DNA of 64,000 bases. Origin: Sphaerisporangium album (GTDB taxonomy: Bacteria; Actinomycetota; Actinomycetes; Streptosporangiales; Streptosporangiaceae). A program made the translations under genes and the position numbers. A model generated the notes under the pieces. It did not search any database. It had not been told where the DNA came from and saw only the letters and a list, made by a program, of their open reading frames with translations. Location: NCBI RefSeq assembly GCF_003323745.1, contig NZ_QOIL01000011.1:1-64000 (forward strand), given 5' to 3'. Shown piece after piece: positions 7,040-15,615 of the stretch. Position 1 is the first letter of the stretch. Each line of letters opens with the position of its first letter.

Positions 7040-9280
7040 ATGCGCAGCGTCCGTATCGGCGTCGACACCGGGGGCACGTTCACCGACGTGGTCGCGGTGG
7101 ACGAGCAGACCGGTCAGATCACCACGACCAAGACCCCTTCCACGCCCGCCGACCCAGCGGTCGGGTTCATGAACGGCGTGCACAAGGTCCTGTCCGGCCT
7201 GAGCCTCGAGGACGTCGGCGGCATCGTGCACGGCACCACCGTGGCCACCAACCAGCTCCTGGAGGACCGTCCGCTCGACCTCGGGTTCGTCACCACCGAG
7301 GGCTTCGAGTACATCCTGGAGATCGCCCGGCAGAGCGTCCCCGACGGCTACGGCAACTCCTACTTCTGGGTCAAGCCGCCGCGCATCGTCCCCGTCCACC
7401 GGGTGAAGACCGTCGGCGGGCGCCTCGACCACCTCGGCGAGGAGGTGCGGCCCTTCGACGAGCAGGACGCCGCGCGGGTGGCTCGCTGGTTCCGCGACCA
7501 GGGCGTCACGGCCATCGGGGTCTGCTTCCTGCACTCCTACGCCAACCCCGCGCACGAGCACCGCATGCGCGCCGTCCTCGAACGCGAGCACCCCGAGGCC
7601 GTCGTGTCCCTGTCCAGCGACGTGCTGCGCGAGTACCGCGAGTACGAGCGCTCGGTCACCACGCTGGTCGACGCCGCCGTCAAGCCCACCATGCGCCGGT
7701 ACATCGACAACCTCGCCGCCCGCCTCGGCATGCCGTTCTCGGTGATGAAGAGCAACGGCGGCGTGCTGTCGGCGGCCGAGGTCGTCCACCAGCCGATCAC
7801 GACCGTGCTGTCCGGCCCCGCCGCAGGGGCGCTCGGGGCCGCCCTGATCGCCGGCGCCGCCGGGCACCCGTCCGTGATCACGCTGGACGGCGGCGGCACC
7901 TCCACCGACGTCGCGGTCGTGGTCGACGGCGAGCCGTCCCTCACCACCGAGGGCTCCATCGGCCGGTACCCGTGCAAGATCCCGATGATCGACATCGTGA
8001 CCGTCGGCGCGGGCGGCGGCTCCGTCGCCTGGACCTCGCCCGAGGGCACGCTCAAGGTCGGGCCGCGCTCGGCCGGAGCCGATCCCGGGCCCGTCTGCTA
8101 CGGCAAGGGCGGCACCGAGGTCACGGTCACCGACGCGCACGTCTTCCTCGGCCGCGTCCCGCCCCACCTGCTCGGCGGCGAGATCCCTTTGGACGCCGGG
8201 GCGGCGCGCGCGGCCGTAGAGGCGCTCGCCGGCAAGCTCGGCCTCACGCCGGAGCGCACCGCCGCCGGCATCCTGGAGATCAGCGCCTTCAACCAGTCCA
8301 ACGCCATCCGGCAGATCACGGTGAAGCGCGGCCTCGACGTCCGCGACTTCCCGATGGTCGCCTTCGGCGGCTCCGGCCCGCTGCTCGTCTGCCGCCTGGT
8401 CGACATCCTCGGCCTCCCGGCCGTCGTCGTGCCGCCCAACCCGGGCAACGTGTCGGCGTTCGGGCTGCTCACCGTGGACGTCAAGAACGACTACGTCCGC
8501 ACCCACGTCACCCGCGACCTCGGGCTCGACACGGCAGCTCGCATCTTCGGCGAGCTGGCAGCCCAGGCGCGGGACGCCCTCGACCGCGAGGGGTTCCCGC
8601 GCGACCGGCACGTGTACGCGCGCAGCGCCGACCTGCGGTACTACGGGCAGGCGTACGAGGTGCGGGTGCCCGCGCCCGCCGGGACGATCGACGAGGCGTG
8701 GCGGGCCGAGGTGCTCGACCGGTTCCACGAGGCCCACCACAAGCTGTACGGGTACGGGTACCGCGACGACCCGCGGCACGCCGTCGAATGGGTCAACCTG
8801 CGCGTCTCCGGCATCGGTCCGATCACCCGCCCGGCCATCCCCGAGCTGCCCGCCCGCGCCGACGGCACGGCGACCGCGGCGGGGGAGCGGCGGGTGTACT
8901 TCGAGGAGGGGCTCACGCCCGGCGGGGACGTGCCTGCCGGGCGGGTGCCCGATCAGGGCGTGCCTCACGGGGACGGCTGGTGGACGGCGCCCGTGTACCG
9001 CCGCGACGAGCTCCGGCGGGGCGACGTCCTCACCGGGCCGGCGGTGATCGAGGAGTACGGCTCCACGCTGCCGCTGCACCCCGGCTTCACCGCCGAGGCC
9101 GACGCCTACGGCAACCTCGTCGTCCGCCGCGCGGGCCCCGAGACGGGTACGGGTCCCAGCGGCGACAGGGCGAACAGTTCGGACAGTTCGGATCGGGCGG
9201 ACAGTTCGGATCGGGCCGGCAGGGCGGACAGGGCCGACACGGCGGACATCACGAGAATCGCGGACGGAGTGGGCGAATGA
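7040..9280 (+). CDS. hyuA: Hydantoinase/oxoprolinase family protein, subunit A
   Basis: A 746-aa cytoplasmic ATP-dependent amidohydrolase subunit. The N-terminal nucleotide-binding motif is IGVDTGGTFTDVV (residues about 5-17). Family motifs GGVLSAAEV, TVLSGPAAGALGAA, LDGGGTSTDVAVV and TVGAGGGSVAW follow. In this family subunit A binds ATP and acts with subunit B on hydantoins, 5-oxoproline or acetone; the substrate cannot be read from sequence. The stop overlaps the start of subunit B (ATGA). The last ~40 residues are a Ser/Asp/Arg-rich tail built partly by an 18-bp tandem repeat and are not part of the family fold. The ATG at 7040 was chosen because the nucleotide-binding strand begins 5 residues later. 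Confidence 0.9.
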   Translation: MRSVRIGVDTGGTFTDVVAVDEQTGQITTTKTPSTPADPAVGFMNGVHKVLSGLSLEDVGGIVHGTTVATNQLLEDRPLDLGFVTTEGFEYILEIARQSVPDGYGNSYFWVKPPRIVPVHRVKTVGGRLDHLGEEVRPFDEQDAARVARWFRDQGVTAIGVCFLHSYANPAHEHRMRAVLEREHPEAVVSLSSDVLREYREYERSVTTLVDAAVKPTMRRYIDNLAARLGMPFSVMKSNGGVLSAAEVVHQPITTVLSGPAAGALGAALIAGAAGHPSVITLDGGGTSTDVAVVVDGEPSLTTEGSIGRYPCKIPMIDIVTVGAGGGSVAWTSPEGTLKVGPRSAGADPGPVCYGKGGTEVTVTDAHVFLGRVPPHLLGGEIPLDAGAARAAVEALAGKLGLTPERTAAGILEISAFNQSNAIRQITVKRGLDVRDFPMVAFGGSGPLLVCRLVDILGLPAVVVPPNPGNVSAFGLLTVDVKNDYVRTHVTRDLGLDTAARIFGELAAQARDALDREGFPRDRHVYARSADLRYYGQAYEVRVPAPAGTIDEAWRAEVLDRFHEAHHKLYGYGYRDDPRHAVEWVNLRVSGIGPITRPAIPELPARADGTATAAGERRVYFEEGLTPGGDVPAGRVPDQGVPHGDGWWTAPVYRRDELRRGDVLTGPAVIEEYGSTLPLHPGFTAEADAYGNLVVRRAGPETGTGPSGDRANSSDSSDRADSSDRAGRADRADTADITRIADGVGE
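9181..9216 (+). repeat. Two perfect 18-bp tandem repeats within hyuA 3' end
   Basis: GGACAGTTCGGATCGGGC occurs twice in perfect tandem at 9181-9198 and 9199-9216, with degenerate related units (GGACAGGGC, GGACATCAC) following. The repeat is in frame, since 18 is a multiple of 3, and encodes the Ser/Asp/Arg-rich tail of the hydantoinase A subunit. Confidence 0.9.
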
Positions 9281-11106
9281 CAGCGGTCGACCCGGTACTG
9301 GTCGAGATCGTCGAAGGCACGCTCGCCTCCGTGGAGATGGAGGTCGAGACCGCCATCGCCCGCACGGCCCGCTCACCGATGATCCGCGACGCCCATGACT
9401 TCCGGGCCGGAATCCACGACGTCCGGCTGCGCAAGCTCACCGGCCGCTCGTACTCCGCGCTCGTGCAGCCCATCGTGCGCGACTTCCCCGTCACGGAGAT
9501 GAACCCGGGCGACGTCTTCTTCCACAACGACGTCTACCTGTCCGAGGGCGGCATCGGCCACCTGCCCGACCTGTGCGTCACCGTCCCCGTCTTCCACGAC
9601 GGCGAGGTGGTCGCCTTCGTCCAGGCGTTCGGCCACCACGACGACATCGGCGGCGCCGTCCCCGGGTCGATGCCCTCCCACGCGCGCAGCGCCTTCGAGG
9701 AAGGGCTGATGGTCCCGCCCATCAAGCTCTGGGACCGCGGCGTCCCCAACCGGGCCGCCCTCACCATCATGACCCGCAACTCCCGCATGCCCGACTCCCT
9801 CGCCGGCGACCTGGACGCCGAGTGCTCCGCCTGCCTGATGGGCGCCCGCCGCCTCGGCGAGCTGTTCGACCGGTACGGCAGGGCGGCCGTCGAGGCGTGC
9901 TTCGACGCCATCATCGCCGCCACCACCGAGACCTTCCGGCGGGAGCTGCTCGCCAAGATCCCCGAAGGGGTGCACGTCTGGGAGGACTACGCCGAGCACG
10001 ACGGCGTCGACGAGCCCCGCCTGCACGCCCAGCGCATCACCCTCACCGTCGACCACTCCGCGGACACCCCGCTGGTCATCGACTTCACGGGCACGTCCCC
10101 GCAGGCCAAGGGCCCGATCAACCACGCGGGCGACTACGCGGGCGGCGTCTTCCTCAAGAAGTGGCTCGCCCCCATCCTGCGCAACCTCGCCGACACCCCC
10201 GAGCGCATGGCCGAGCTCGACGTCAACGAGGGCGTCGTCCCGCTGATCGAGATGCGCTTCCCCGAGAAGGGCACCCTGCTCACGCCGATCTTCCCGGCGC
10301 CCACCAACGCGCGCACCTTCGTCATCCTGCGCCTGCTCGGCGTCCTCGCCGGCGTCCTCGCCAAGGCCACGGGCGGACGCATGCCCGCCGACCAGGAGAC
10401 CATCCGCTACACCGGCGTCTACGGCGACGACCACGACGGGCGTCCGTACCTCATGCGCGAGGTGCTCGGCGGCGGCTCCGGCGGACGCTGGTACGCCGAC
10501 GGCGAGGACACCATCCACGTCGTGCCGGACTCCCGCAACATCCCCGTCGAGTTCGCCGAGTCGCGCTGGCCGTTCCGCGTCGAACGGCTCGGCCTGGCCC
10601 GCGACTCCGGCGGCCCCGGCCTCTACCGGGGCGGGCTCGGCTACGACAAGCACATCCGCATGCTGCGCGACGCCTCGTTCATGTCCATCGCCGACCGCTC
10701 GATCCTGTCCTGCTGGGGCGTGAACGGCGGGCGGGCCGGACGTCCCTTCCTCGTCACGGTGGACGGCCAGGAGATGGAGGGCCTGGTGGACGACTTCCCC
10801 GTGAAGGAGGGCCAGGTCATCCGCGTCCGCACCACGGGCGGCGGCGGCTGGGGTTCACCCTACGACCGCGACCCGGCTCTGGTCGCCGCCGACGTCCGCG
10901 ACAGCAAGGTCTCCTGGGAAGCCGCCCGAGAGGACTACGGCGTCGCCCTGACCGGCCCCGAGGACGCCCCCGAGATCGACGTGCTCGCCACCGAGAACGT
11001 CCGGACGGCCCTCCGCGCCACCAACCCTTCTCGCTTCTTCGACCGGGGCCCCGGTTACAAGACCCTCTCCGGTGGCCTTCCCCACCCGGACGTCGACATC
11101 GTTTGA
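9277..11106 (+). CDS. hyuB: Hydantoinase/oxoprolinase family protein, subunit B
   Basis: A 609-aa partner of the upstream subunit A. Family hallmarks include the opening DPVLVEIVEGTLASVEMEVE, SPMIRDAHDFRAGI, NPGDVFFHNDVYLSEGGIGH with metal-ligand-type residues, FGHHDDIGG, DFTGTSPQAKGPINHAG, RDSGGPGLYRGGLG and the C-terminal TTGGGGWGSPYDRDP. Subunits A and B overlap by 4 bases, indicating translational coupling and a stoichiometric complex. No hydantoin racemase, carbamoylase or permease is adjacent, so the physiological substrate could be a hydantoin, 5-oxoproline or another lactam. Confidence 0.9.
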   Translation: MTAVDPVLVEIVEGTLASVEMEVETAIARTARSPMIRDAHDFRAGIHDVRLRKLTGRSYSALVQPIVRDFPVTEMNPGDVFFHNDVYLSEGGIGHLPDLCVTVPVFHDGEVVAFVQAFGHHDDIGGAVPGSMPSHARSAFEEGLMVPPIKLWDRGVPNRAALTIMTRNSRMPDSLAGDLDAECSACLMGARRLGELFDRYGRAAVEACFDAIIAATTETFRRELLAKIPEGVHVWEDYAEHDGVDEPRLHAQRITLTVDHSADTPLVIDFTGTSPQAKGPINHAGDYAGGVFLKKWLAPILRNLADTPERMAELDVNEGVVPLIEMRFPEKGTLLTPIFPAPTNARTFVILRLLGVLAGVLAKATGGRMPADQETIRYTGVYGDDHDGRPYLMREVLGGGSGGRWYADGEDTIHVVPDSRNIPVEFAESRWPFRVERLGLARDSGGPGLYRGGLGYDKHIRMLRDASFMSIADRSILSCWGVNGGRAGRPFLVTVDGQEMEGLVDDFPVKEGQVIRVRTTGGGGWGSPYDRDPALVAADVRDSKVSWEAAREDYGVALTGPEDAPEIDVLATENVRTALRATNPSRFFDRGPGYKTLSGGLPHPDVDIV

Positions 11107-11253
11107 CCTCACCCGATTGCCCGGTTTCCGCGCCGGCCTCAGGAATTCTCATTACGGAGCTCCGCCGTCCGTAACGTTTCAGCCGTGCCGCCGTATAGAG
11201 AGGTATTCCGTTAACCCGTTCAACGGCGGCGCGGTTCGTGGGGGCGAGGAGTC

Positions 11254-11781
11254 TTGGGCGGCAGAGAGTCCACGGTCAAGGCGGCCTGGATAGGCGCGAT
11301 CGCAACGGTTCTCGCGGCGACCATCGGCGCGTACAGCGCGTTCACCGGCTCCCGCTCGGCGGGCCCGGAGCCGTCCACGCCCACCGAGCACACGGACGTG
11401 GACGGGCCGGCACCCACGCGGCCCGTGCCGCACAGCCCGGACGGCCGGGGCGCCCCCTTGGCCGGGACATGGACGGGGACCGCCACGCATCCCACCGCCG
11501 GGGTCGAGTTCCCGGTGAACATCTGGATGCCGGACACCATCGCGTCCGGAACCGAGTCGGGCACCATGCGGTGGGGCAGCGACCTGCACTGCTGGGCCCG
11601 GCTGAAGTGGGCCGGAGGTTCGGCGAAGAAGGCGACGCTGACTCTCAACGAGGTGACGGGTGCGAGTTGCTACGCGGGAACCCTCACGCTCGTCCGTCAG
11701 GAAGCCGGCGGCCTCTATTTCGAGGTCACCCGTGAGGGCGAGAACGGGCCTCGATACCTGGGGCGCCTGAAGCCACAGTGA
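11254..11781 (+). CDS. Membrane-anchored or secreted small protein
   Basis: A 175-aa protein with an N-terminal hydrophobic segment (AAWIGAIATVLAATIGAYSAF, about residues 9-30), a Pro/Thr-rich linker, then an 85-residue beta-rich domain beginning GTWTGTATHPTAGVEF and containing two Cys (in LHCWARL and ASCYAGTL) that could form a disulfide outside the cell. Domains of this WTG type occur in actinobacterial extracellular proteins, but I cannot name a function. The start is a TTG with GAGGAG only 2 bases upstream, which is tight. No other start gives the complete membrane segment. Confidence 0.6.
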   Translation: MGGRESTVKAAWIGAIATVLAATIGAYSAFTGSRSAGPEPSTPTEHTDVDGPAPTRPVPHSPDGRGAPLAGTWTGTATHPTAGVEFPVNIWMPDTIASGTESGTMRWGSDLHCWARLKWAGGSAKKATLTLNEVTGASCYAGTLTLVRQEAGGLYFEVTREGENGPRYLGRLKPQ

Positions 11782-11943
11782 TGCGGCCCTGGCACGGTCG
11801 ATGGACGCTGAAATCGATCCGACCCGACCCGGGCCATCTCGCAGGGGAGGCGACAGAACCCTAGATCCCGATTTATGCGGACATAGAGTTCAATTAGCTG
11901 GCTTTGGTGCTGTCCGTTGTGTATTTAAATCCGGATGGTGCCG

Positions 11944-12600
11944 TTATGGCATTCCCGGGTCTCGGAGCACCGTGTCGGCGAACGACGCCCGTTCGTTCGT
12001 GCGGGGGAACGGCTCGTCAGGGATCGGCGCCCCGAGGAAGGCGCACAGGGCCTCCCAGCCCTGGCTCACCTGGAAGTCCAGCAGACGGTCCGGGGCGACG
12101 GTCCGGCGTACCTCCTCGTTGTGCCGCTCGTAGCAGGCGATGACGTGGTCGCGGTCGTCGATGCGCCCGCCGAACGTCCGTCCCACCACTCCCATACGCC
12201 CGAACTCGGTCAGCTGCTCGGCCGCCTCGAACTCGCGGTAGCGCTCCTCGGTGCCGGGGAGCTTGCCGGCCATGGCAGCGAACACGGTCCCGTTCACCGA
12301 CTCGAACCACTGTGCGGCATCCCGCGTGGTCAGAATCACCTTCGCGTCAGGAAACGCCTCGACGATCTCCCGCCAGAACGCCACCGCCGGCCAGTCCGTC
12401 GTGGCCGCGTACCCCTTGAGTGGCACCCGCCAGGCCTCCGGCTCACGACCGCTCGCCGCGGCCGCCCAGGCGTACAGATGCTCAGGATGAGCGAACACTT
12501 CCGTGAAGTGATAACACGGCCCGAACCCGACCCGACACAGCGCCATCTTCAGCGCCATCGTCCCCGTACGCCCAAGCCCAACCCCGATGACCCGCACCAT
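11944..12600 (-). CDS. Sulfotransferase family protein
   Basis: A 218-aa protein with the 5'-phosphosulfate-binding loop GVGLGRTGTMALKMAL at residues about 6-21, and the second motif VILTTRDAAQWFESVNGT (Arg near 103), which would bind the 3'-phosphate of PAPS. These are hallmarks of the Sulfotransfer_4-type family common in eukaryotes and actinomycetes. Acceptor substrate unknown. A GGGGGG run lies 5-10 bases upstream of the ATG. The gene stands alone, flanked by AT-richer intergenic DNA at 11860-11940 and a membrane protein gene upstream. Confidence 0.85.
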   Translation of the reverse strand: MVRVIGVGLGRTGTMALKMALCRVGFGPCYHFTEVFAHPEHLYAWAAAASGREPEAWRVPLKGYAATTDWPAVAFWREIVEAFPDAKVILTTRDAAQWFESVNGTVFAAMAGKLPGTEERYREFEAAEQLTEFGRMGVVGRTFGGRIDDRDHVIACYERHNEEVRRTVAPDRLLDFQVSQGWEALCAFLGAPIPDEPFPRTNERASFADTVLRDPGMP

Positions 12601-12707
12601 GACATCCCCCCAGCAGTCACACCACCAGACCGGGATGTGCCGGGCAAGACGAATCGCCAGCACCATGCGATATCGCGAGAGCGGCTTCACCGTCGCGAGA
12701 GCAGCGC

Positions 12708-13139
12708 TCAACGATGGCGCCCCGGGGCCCGGCGGGCGGCATCGGCCGCTGTCAGCACGCCGAGGCCGGCCACAAGGACGCACATCTCTCCGAACGAGAC
12801 CACCGCCCCCCACCCCGGAGCCACCCATGCCACGGTGCCGACGAGATCGTCGTGCGCCCGGGTCACCGCTTGATGCAGCCACATCGAGTACAGGGCGCTC
12901 AACGTCGCTGCGAGGCAGGTCGCCGCGACGGCCGGGCGTCGGGGAACGAAAGCCGTGAACAGCATCAGGGCCACGGTGAGCGCCAGCATCCACAAGGCGC
13001 AGATCCCGGCATCGCCGACGGCGCGGACACCTACTCCCGGCACCTCCCATAACGACGCCTCGACCTCGGCGAAATCGGCCGTTCGATACCGCACCCACGT
13101 CTGCGCGCTCGTGACGAGGACGATGATGCAGAGACTCAC
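12708..13139 (-). CDS. Predicted integral membrane protein, four helices
   Basis: A 143-aa protein with four hydrophobic segments: LCIIVLVTSAQTWV at the very start, ALWMLALTVALMLFTAFV, AATCLAATLSALYSMW, and AVVSFGEMCVLVAGLGVLT. The loop after helix 1 holds RYRTADFAEVEASLWEVPG, resembling small actinobacterial membrane proteins of unknown function. The GTG start places the first helix at residue 2. The reading frame stays open upstream without another usual start codon, so the true N-terminus is uncertain. Confidence 0.55.
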   Translation of the reverse strand: MSLCIIVLVTSAQTWVRYRTADFAEVEASLWEVPGVGVRAVGDAGICALWMLALTVALMLFTAFVPRRPAVAATCLAATLSALYSMWLHQAVTRAHDDLVGTVAWVAPGWGAVVSFGEMCVLVAGLGVLTAADAARRAPGRHR

Positions 13140-13310
13140 GCACCACGCCGCCGCGTAACGAACACGCCGCGCGGAATCGTGTGGATGATCACCATACCTG
13201 CAGCTCCAATGAACGAGAGGGAAATCGCGTCTGGACGGGAGGGGGCACGCCGAACCACGGCTTTCGCGAGGGATGCGCGGCGAGGAATGCGCCGCGAGGA
13301 ATGCGCGCCC

Positions 13311-13733
13311 TCAGACCGCCGGCGGACCCAGGACGAACCAGACGACGCACCGCGGATGCTCCTCGATGAAGCCCCATCGATCGGAAAGGGCTCGCAGCAG
13401 GCGGATGCCCCGGCCCGACTCCGCGAGATCGTCGCCGGAATGACGGCACACGCACGGTGATGTCTCCGCGCCCTCGTCGACCACCTCGACCTGCAGCCCG
13501 TCGTTCACGTCGACGAGGAGGACGACGCCGATCGCGGCCGAGCGGGTGTGCACCACCGAGTTGGTGAACGTCTCCGACAGCAGCAGTACGGCGTCGTCGC
13601 AGCGGGGATGGCCGCCGATCATCTTCCGCAGCCAACGCCGTGCCTCGCCCACCGAAGCCTGGGCCGCGGTGAAGGCGGCCCTTTCGAGCAGACGCGTTTC
13701 AGGCGCGCAGTAACCGGTGGCGTCCTTCTGCAT
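13311..13733 (-). CDS. HATPase-domain protein, anti-sigma/RsbW-like
   Basis: A 140-aa serine-kinase-type ATP-binding protein. The Bergerat-fold motifs are in order: N box LLLSETFTNSVVHT, G1 box VVDEGAETSP, and G2 box ESGRGIRLLRALSDRWG. Such single-domain HATPases in actinomycetes act as anti-sigma factors or partner with XRE-type regulators. One of the tandem regulators is divergent from this gene, a typical pairing. The ATG at 13733 has AAGGA 6 bases upstream; a longer frame to 13844 adds only an Arg-rich tail. Four Cys residues are scattered in the protein. Confidence 0.85.
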   Translation of the reverse strand: MQKDATGYCAPETRLLERAAFTAAQASVGEARRWLRKMIGGHPRCDDAVLLLSETFTNSVVHTRSAAIGVVLLVDVNDGLQVEVVDEGAETSPCVCRHSGDDLAESGRGIRLLRALSDRWGFIEEHPRCVVWFVLGPPAV

Positions 13734-14037
13734 GGGTTTCCTTCGTGTGAGGGGTGCACGAGGTCGTGATCGACGAAGCGGGCAAGGCGCCGTTCGCGGC
13801 CGCCGCTGTGTTCTCTTTGCCCTTGTCGCCTCGGCAGGGCCCAACGCTAAGAAGACGATTCCGGCCGTGAGCAGTGCACGGGGGTGTCACGGCCTGTCGT
13901 GGGAACGTCGGCCAGGCGTCTCGCGCGTGTCGTACGCGATCAAGTGACCGGAAAGGCCGACGCCGGAAAGTGCTCCGACTTACCGTGGTCGTGTCGTGAC
14001 AGTAGGTCACTATCCGATCAGGGAAGCGGGGCTGTCC
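13734..14037. other. Divergent promoter region between HATPase and regulator genes
   Basis: About 300 bases without a gene. Near its right end lies GTGAC-AGTAG-GTCAC (13996-14010), a perfect 5-bp-arm inverted repeat about 27 bases before the first regulator's ATG. A related GGTCAC-N6-GTGACC palindrome follows the same gene at 15387-15404. Confidence 0.4.
13996..14010. promoter_or_regulatory. GTGAC-N5-GTCAC inverted repeat, candidate operator
   Basis: Perfect 5-bp arms around AGTAG, upstream of the first XRE/TPR regulator paralogue. The same half-site recurs before the second paralogue, which suggests binding by one of these regulators. That is inference from position. Confidence 0.35.
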
Positions 14038-15375
14038 ATGTCAGGCCATCAAACGCTGTTGAAGGCTTTGCTGCTCAAGCGCCACCAGGAATCGCATCGG
14101 GCGTTCTGCGCGGAGTACGAGAAGGTGGCGCGGAGCATCGACCGGAGCCTGATCGGGTCCTCACCCAGCCGGGAGGCGTTCGGTCGCTGGCTGAAAGGCC
14201 ACCTGAAGACGAAGCCTCAGGCCGACCACTGCCGCGTACTGGAACGCATGTTCCCGGGCCACGCCGTTGCGGAACTCCTCGCCCCGTACGACCCTGGAAC
14301 CAACAACTCCGGCGTCCCCCAGACGCCCCCCAACCCCCGGGAGGCGGCCACGAACCGGCGAGAGGTATTCCAACTCGGCGCCACGACCATGGCCCTGGGC
14401 CTGGCAGAAAGCCTCTGGCGCGGCCCCGACCTCTTCGAACAGGTTCTTGACTCGAACAATGTGGGCCAAGCTCGACTGCTCCACCTGGAGAACGAAGCCG
14501 ACCGGCTCGGACAGAAGGTACCCCCCGCAAATCTGTTGCCCGATGCCCTGCTCCACCTCGCGAGCGTCCGGGAACTGCTCACGCACAGACAGCCCGTCGA
14601 GGCCCAGCGTCGGCTCATCCGCGTCGGAGCCAAGCTGTCCATCGTGATCGGCGAGATCATGTTCTGCGCCAATCACTTCCCGCTAGCCAGGCGCTGGTAC
14701 GCGGCAGCGGCTCGCGCGGCGGACGAGGCCGGGGACCGCCATCTCGCTGACCTGACTCTTGCCAGTTCGGCTCTCATGCCCACCTATTCCTCGGAACCGC
14801 GGGCGGTTCTTGCCATGCTGGAGCCACGGCTGGAGCAAGCAGTCGGAGCGACACCGGCTCTCGCATGGATGTGGGGCCTCGCCGCGCTCGCACACGCGTC
14901 CCTTGGCGACACCATGGCTTTCGAACGAGCCATCAACAGGTCCCGTTACACGCTGGATCGCTGCTCCGTCGACACGCCTCGACCGGGAATTCTGTCGTTC
15001 CAGCCCGAAAGGCACGTGTTCTACGAGGCGCGTGGACGGGCCGACCTCGGTGATCTTGAGGGCACGGCCGAGGCGGTCACCCGTGCGTTGTCGTCCTGCG
15101 ACTCGGGCGACTCCAACGATCCCGCCCTTGTCCGTTTCGCCTACGCATGCGCCCTCGCACAGGCAGGAGAAATCGAGGAAGCCTGCCGATTCGCCACCAC
15201 CGCCATCCGTGAGACATCCCCGGGACGGAGCATCACCGTGGTAGTGCGCGCCCACGAGTTCGACGCGCTGCTCGCTCCCTCAGGCTCGGCAACCGCTGAC
15301 TGGCGAGAGGCACTGTCCGACTTCCGGGCCCCCGACCCGACAACGCTGCCAACGCTGTCGTCGCCGCGCCCCTGA
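14038..15375 (+). CDS. XRE/TPR-type actinobacterial regulator, copy 1
   Basis: A 445-aa protein of a type common in filamentous actinomycetes. The N-terminal ~75 residues (HRAFCAEYEKVARSIDRSLIG, SPSREAFGRWLKG, ADHCRVLERMFPGHAVAELL) resemble the DNA-binding-like segment of XRE-family proteins. A short Pro-rich linker follows, then about 300 helical residues in TPR-like repeats (LAMLEPRLEQAVGATPALAWMWGLAALAHASLGD, YEARGRADLGDLEGTAEAVTRAL). Such proteins usually act as transcriptional regulators, sometimes sensing a ligand through the TPR part. The ATG at 14038 matches the start of the paralogue at 15616. A ~200-bp central block is almost identical between the two genes. Confidence 0.75.
   Translation: MSGHQTLLKALLLKRHQESHRAFCAEYEKVARSIDRSLIGSSPSREAFGRWLKGHLKTKPQADHCRVLERMFPGHAVAELLAPYDPGTNNSGVPQTPPNPREAATNRREVFQLGATTMALGLAESLWRGPDLFEQVLDSNNVGQARLLHLENEADRLGQKVPPANLLPDALLHLASVRELLTHRQPVEAQRRLIRVGAKLSIVIGEIMFCANHFPLARRWYAAAARAADEAGDRHLADLTLASSALMPTYSSEPRAVLAMLEPRLEQAVGATPALAWMWGLAALAHASLGDTMAFERAINRSRYTLDRCSVDTPRPGILSFQPERHVFYEARGRADLGDLEGTAEAVTRALSSCDSGDSNDPALVRFAYACALAQAGEIEEACRFATTAIRETSPGRSITVVVRAHEFDALLAPSGSATADWREALSDFRAPDPTTLPTLSSPRP
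14245..14442 (+). repeat. Near-identical ~198-bp block shared by paralogues (copy A)
   Basis: From the codons for MFPGHAVAELL to those for GPDLFEQ, this segment matches 15823-16020 with about one mismatch visible (ACC versus AGC near 14301). Flanking parts of the two genes differ at many positions. Confidence 0.85.
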
Positions 15376-15386
15376 TTGGTTCGCGC

Positions 15387-15404
15387 GGTCACGACAAAGT
15401 GACC
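15387..15404. promoter_or_regulatory. GGTCAC-N6-GTGACC palindrome between regulator paralogues
   Basis: Perfect 6-bp arms 12 bases after the stop of copy 1 and about 210 bases before copy 2. It shares the GTCAC/GTGAC half-site with the repeat upstream of copy 1 and is a candidate operator for the second regulator. Confidence 0.35.
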
Positions 15405-15615
15405 TGGTCGCCCGCCGTGCTGCGTCCCACGGGGCACCTCACCGTGTAGGGCCGTGTGGTGGCCGTTCGGGCTCGGGGCCGGGTCGCCGGGCAGTCGCCG
15501 GGGTGTCTTGTCTGTGTCGTTGCAGGGAAACCGCTGAACCCGGTGGGCGAGGACTTTACTGTGAGCGGATAGTTGCTGTACGTATTCGTTCGATGGTGAA
15601 GGGCAGGTGGGGGCG

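Noticed and set aside
5452-7083. Alternative minus-strand frame over the Tat lipoprotein
   Set aside because: Arg/Gly/Pro composition and lack of motifs; the other frame carries a Tat motif and lipobox.
11801-12133. Short plus-strand frames between the anchored protein and the sulfotransferase
   Set aside because: Composition and lack of ribosome-binding site; they cross AT-richer intergenic DNA and the real sulfotransferase gene on the other strand.
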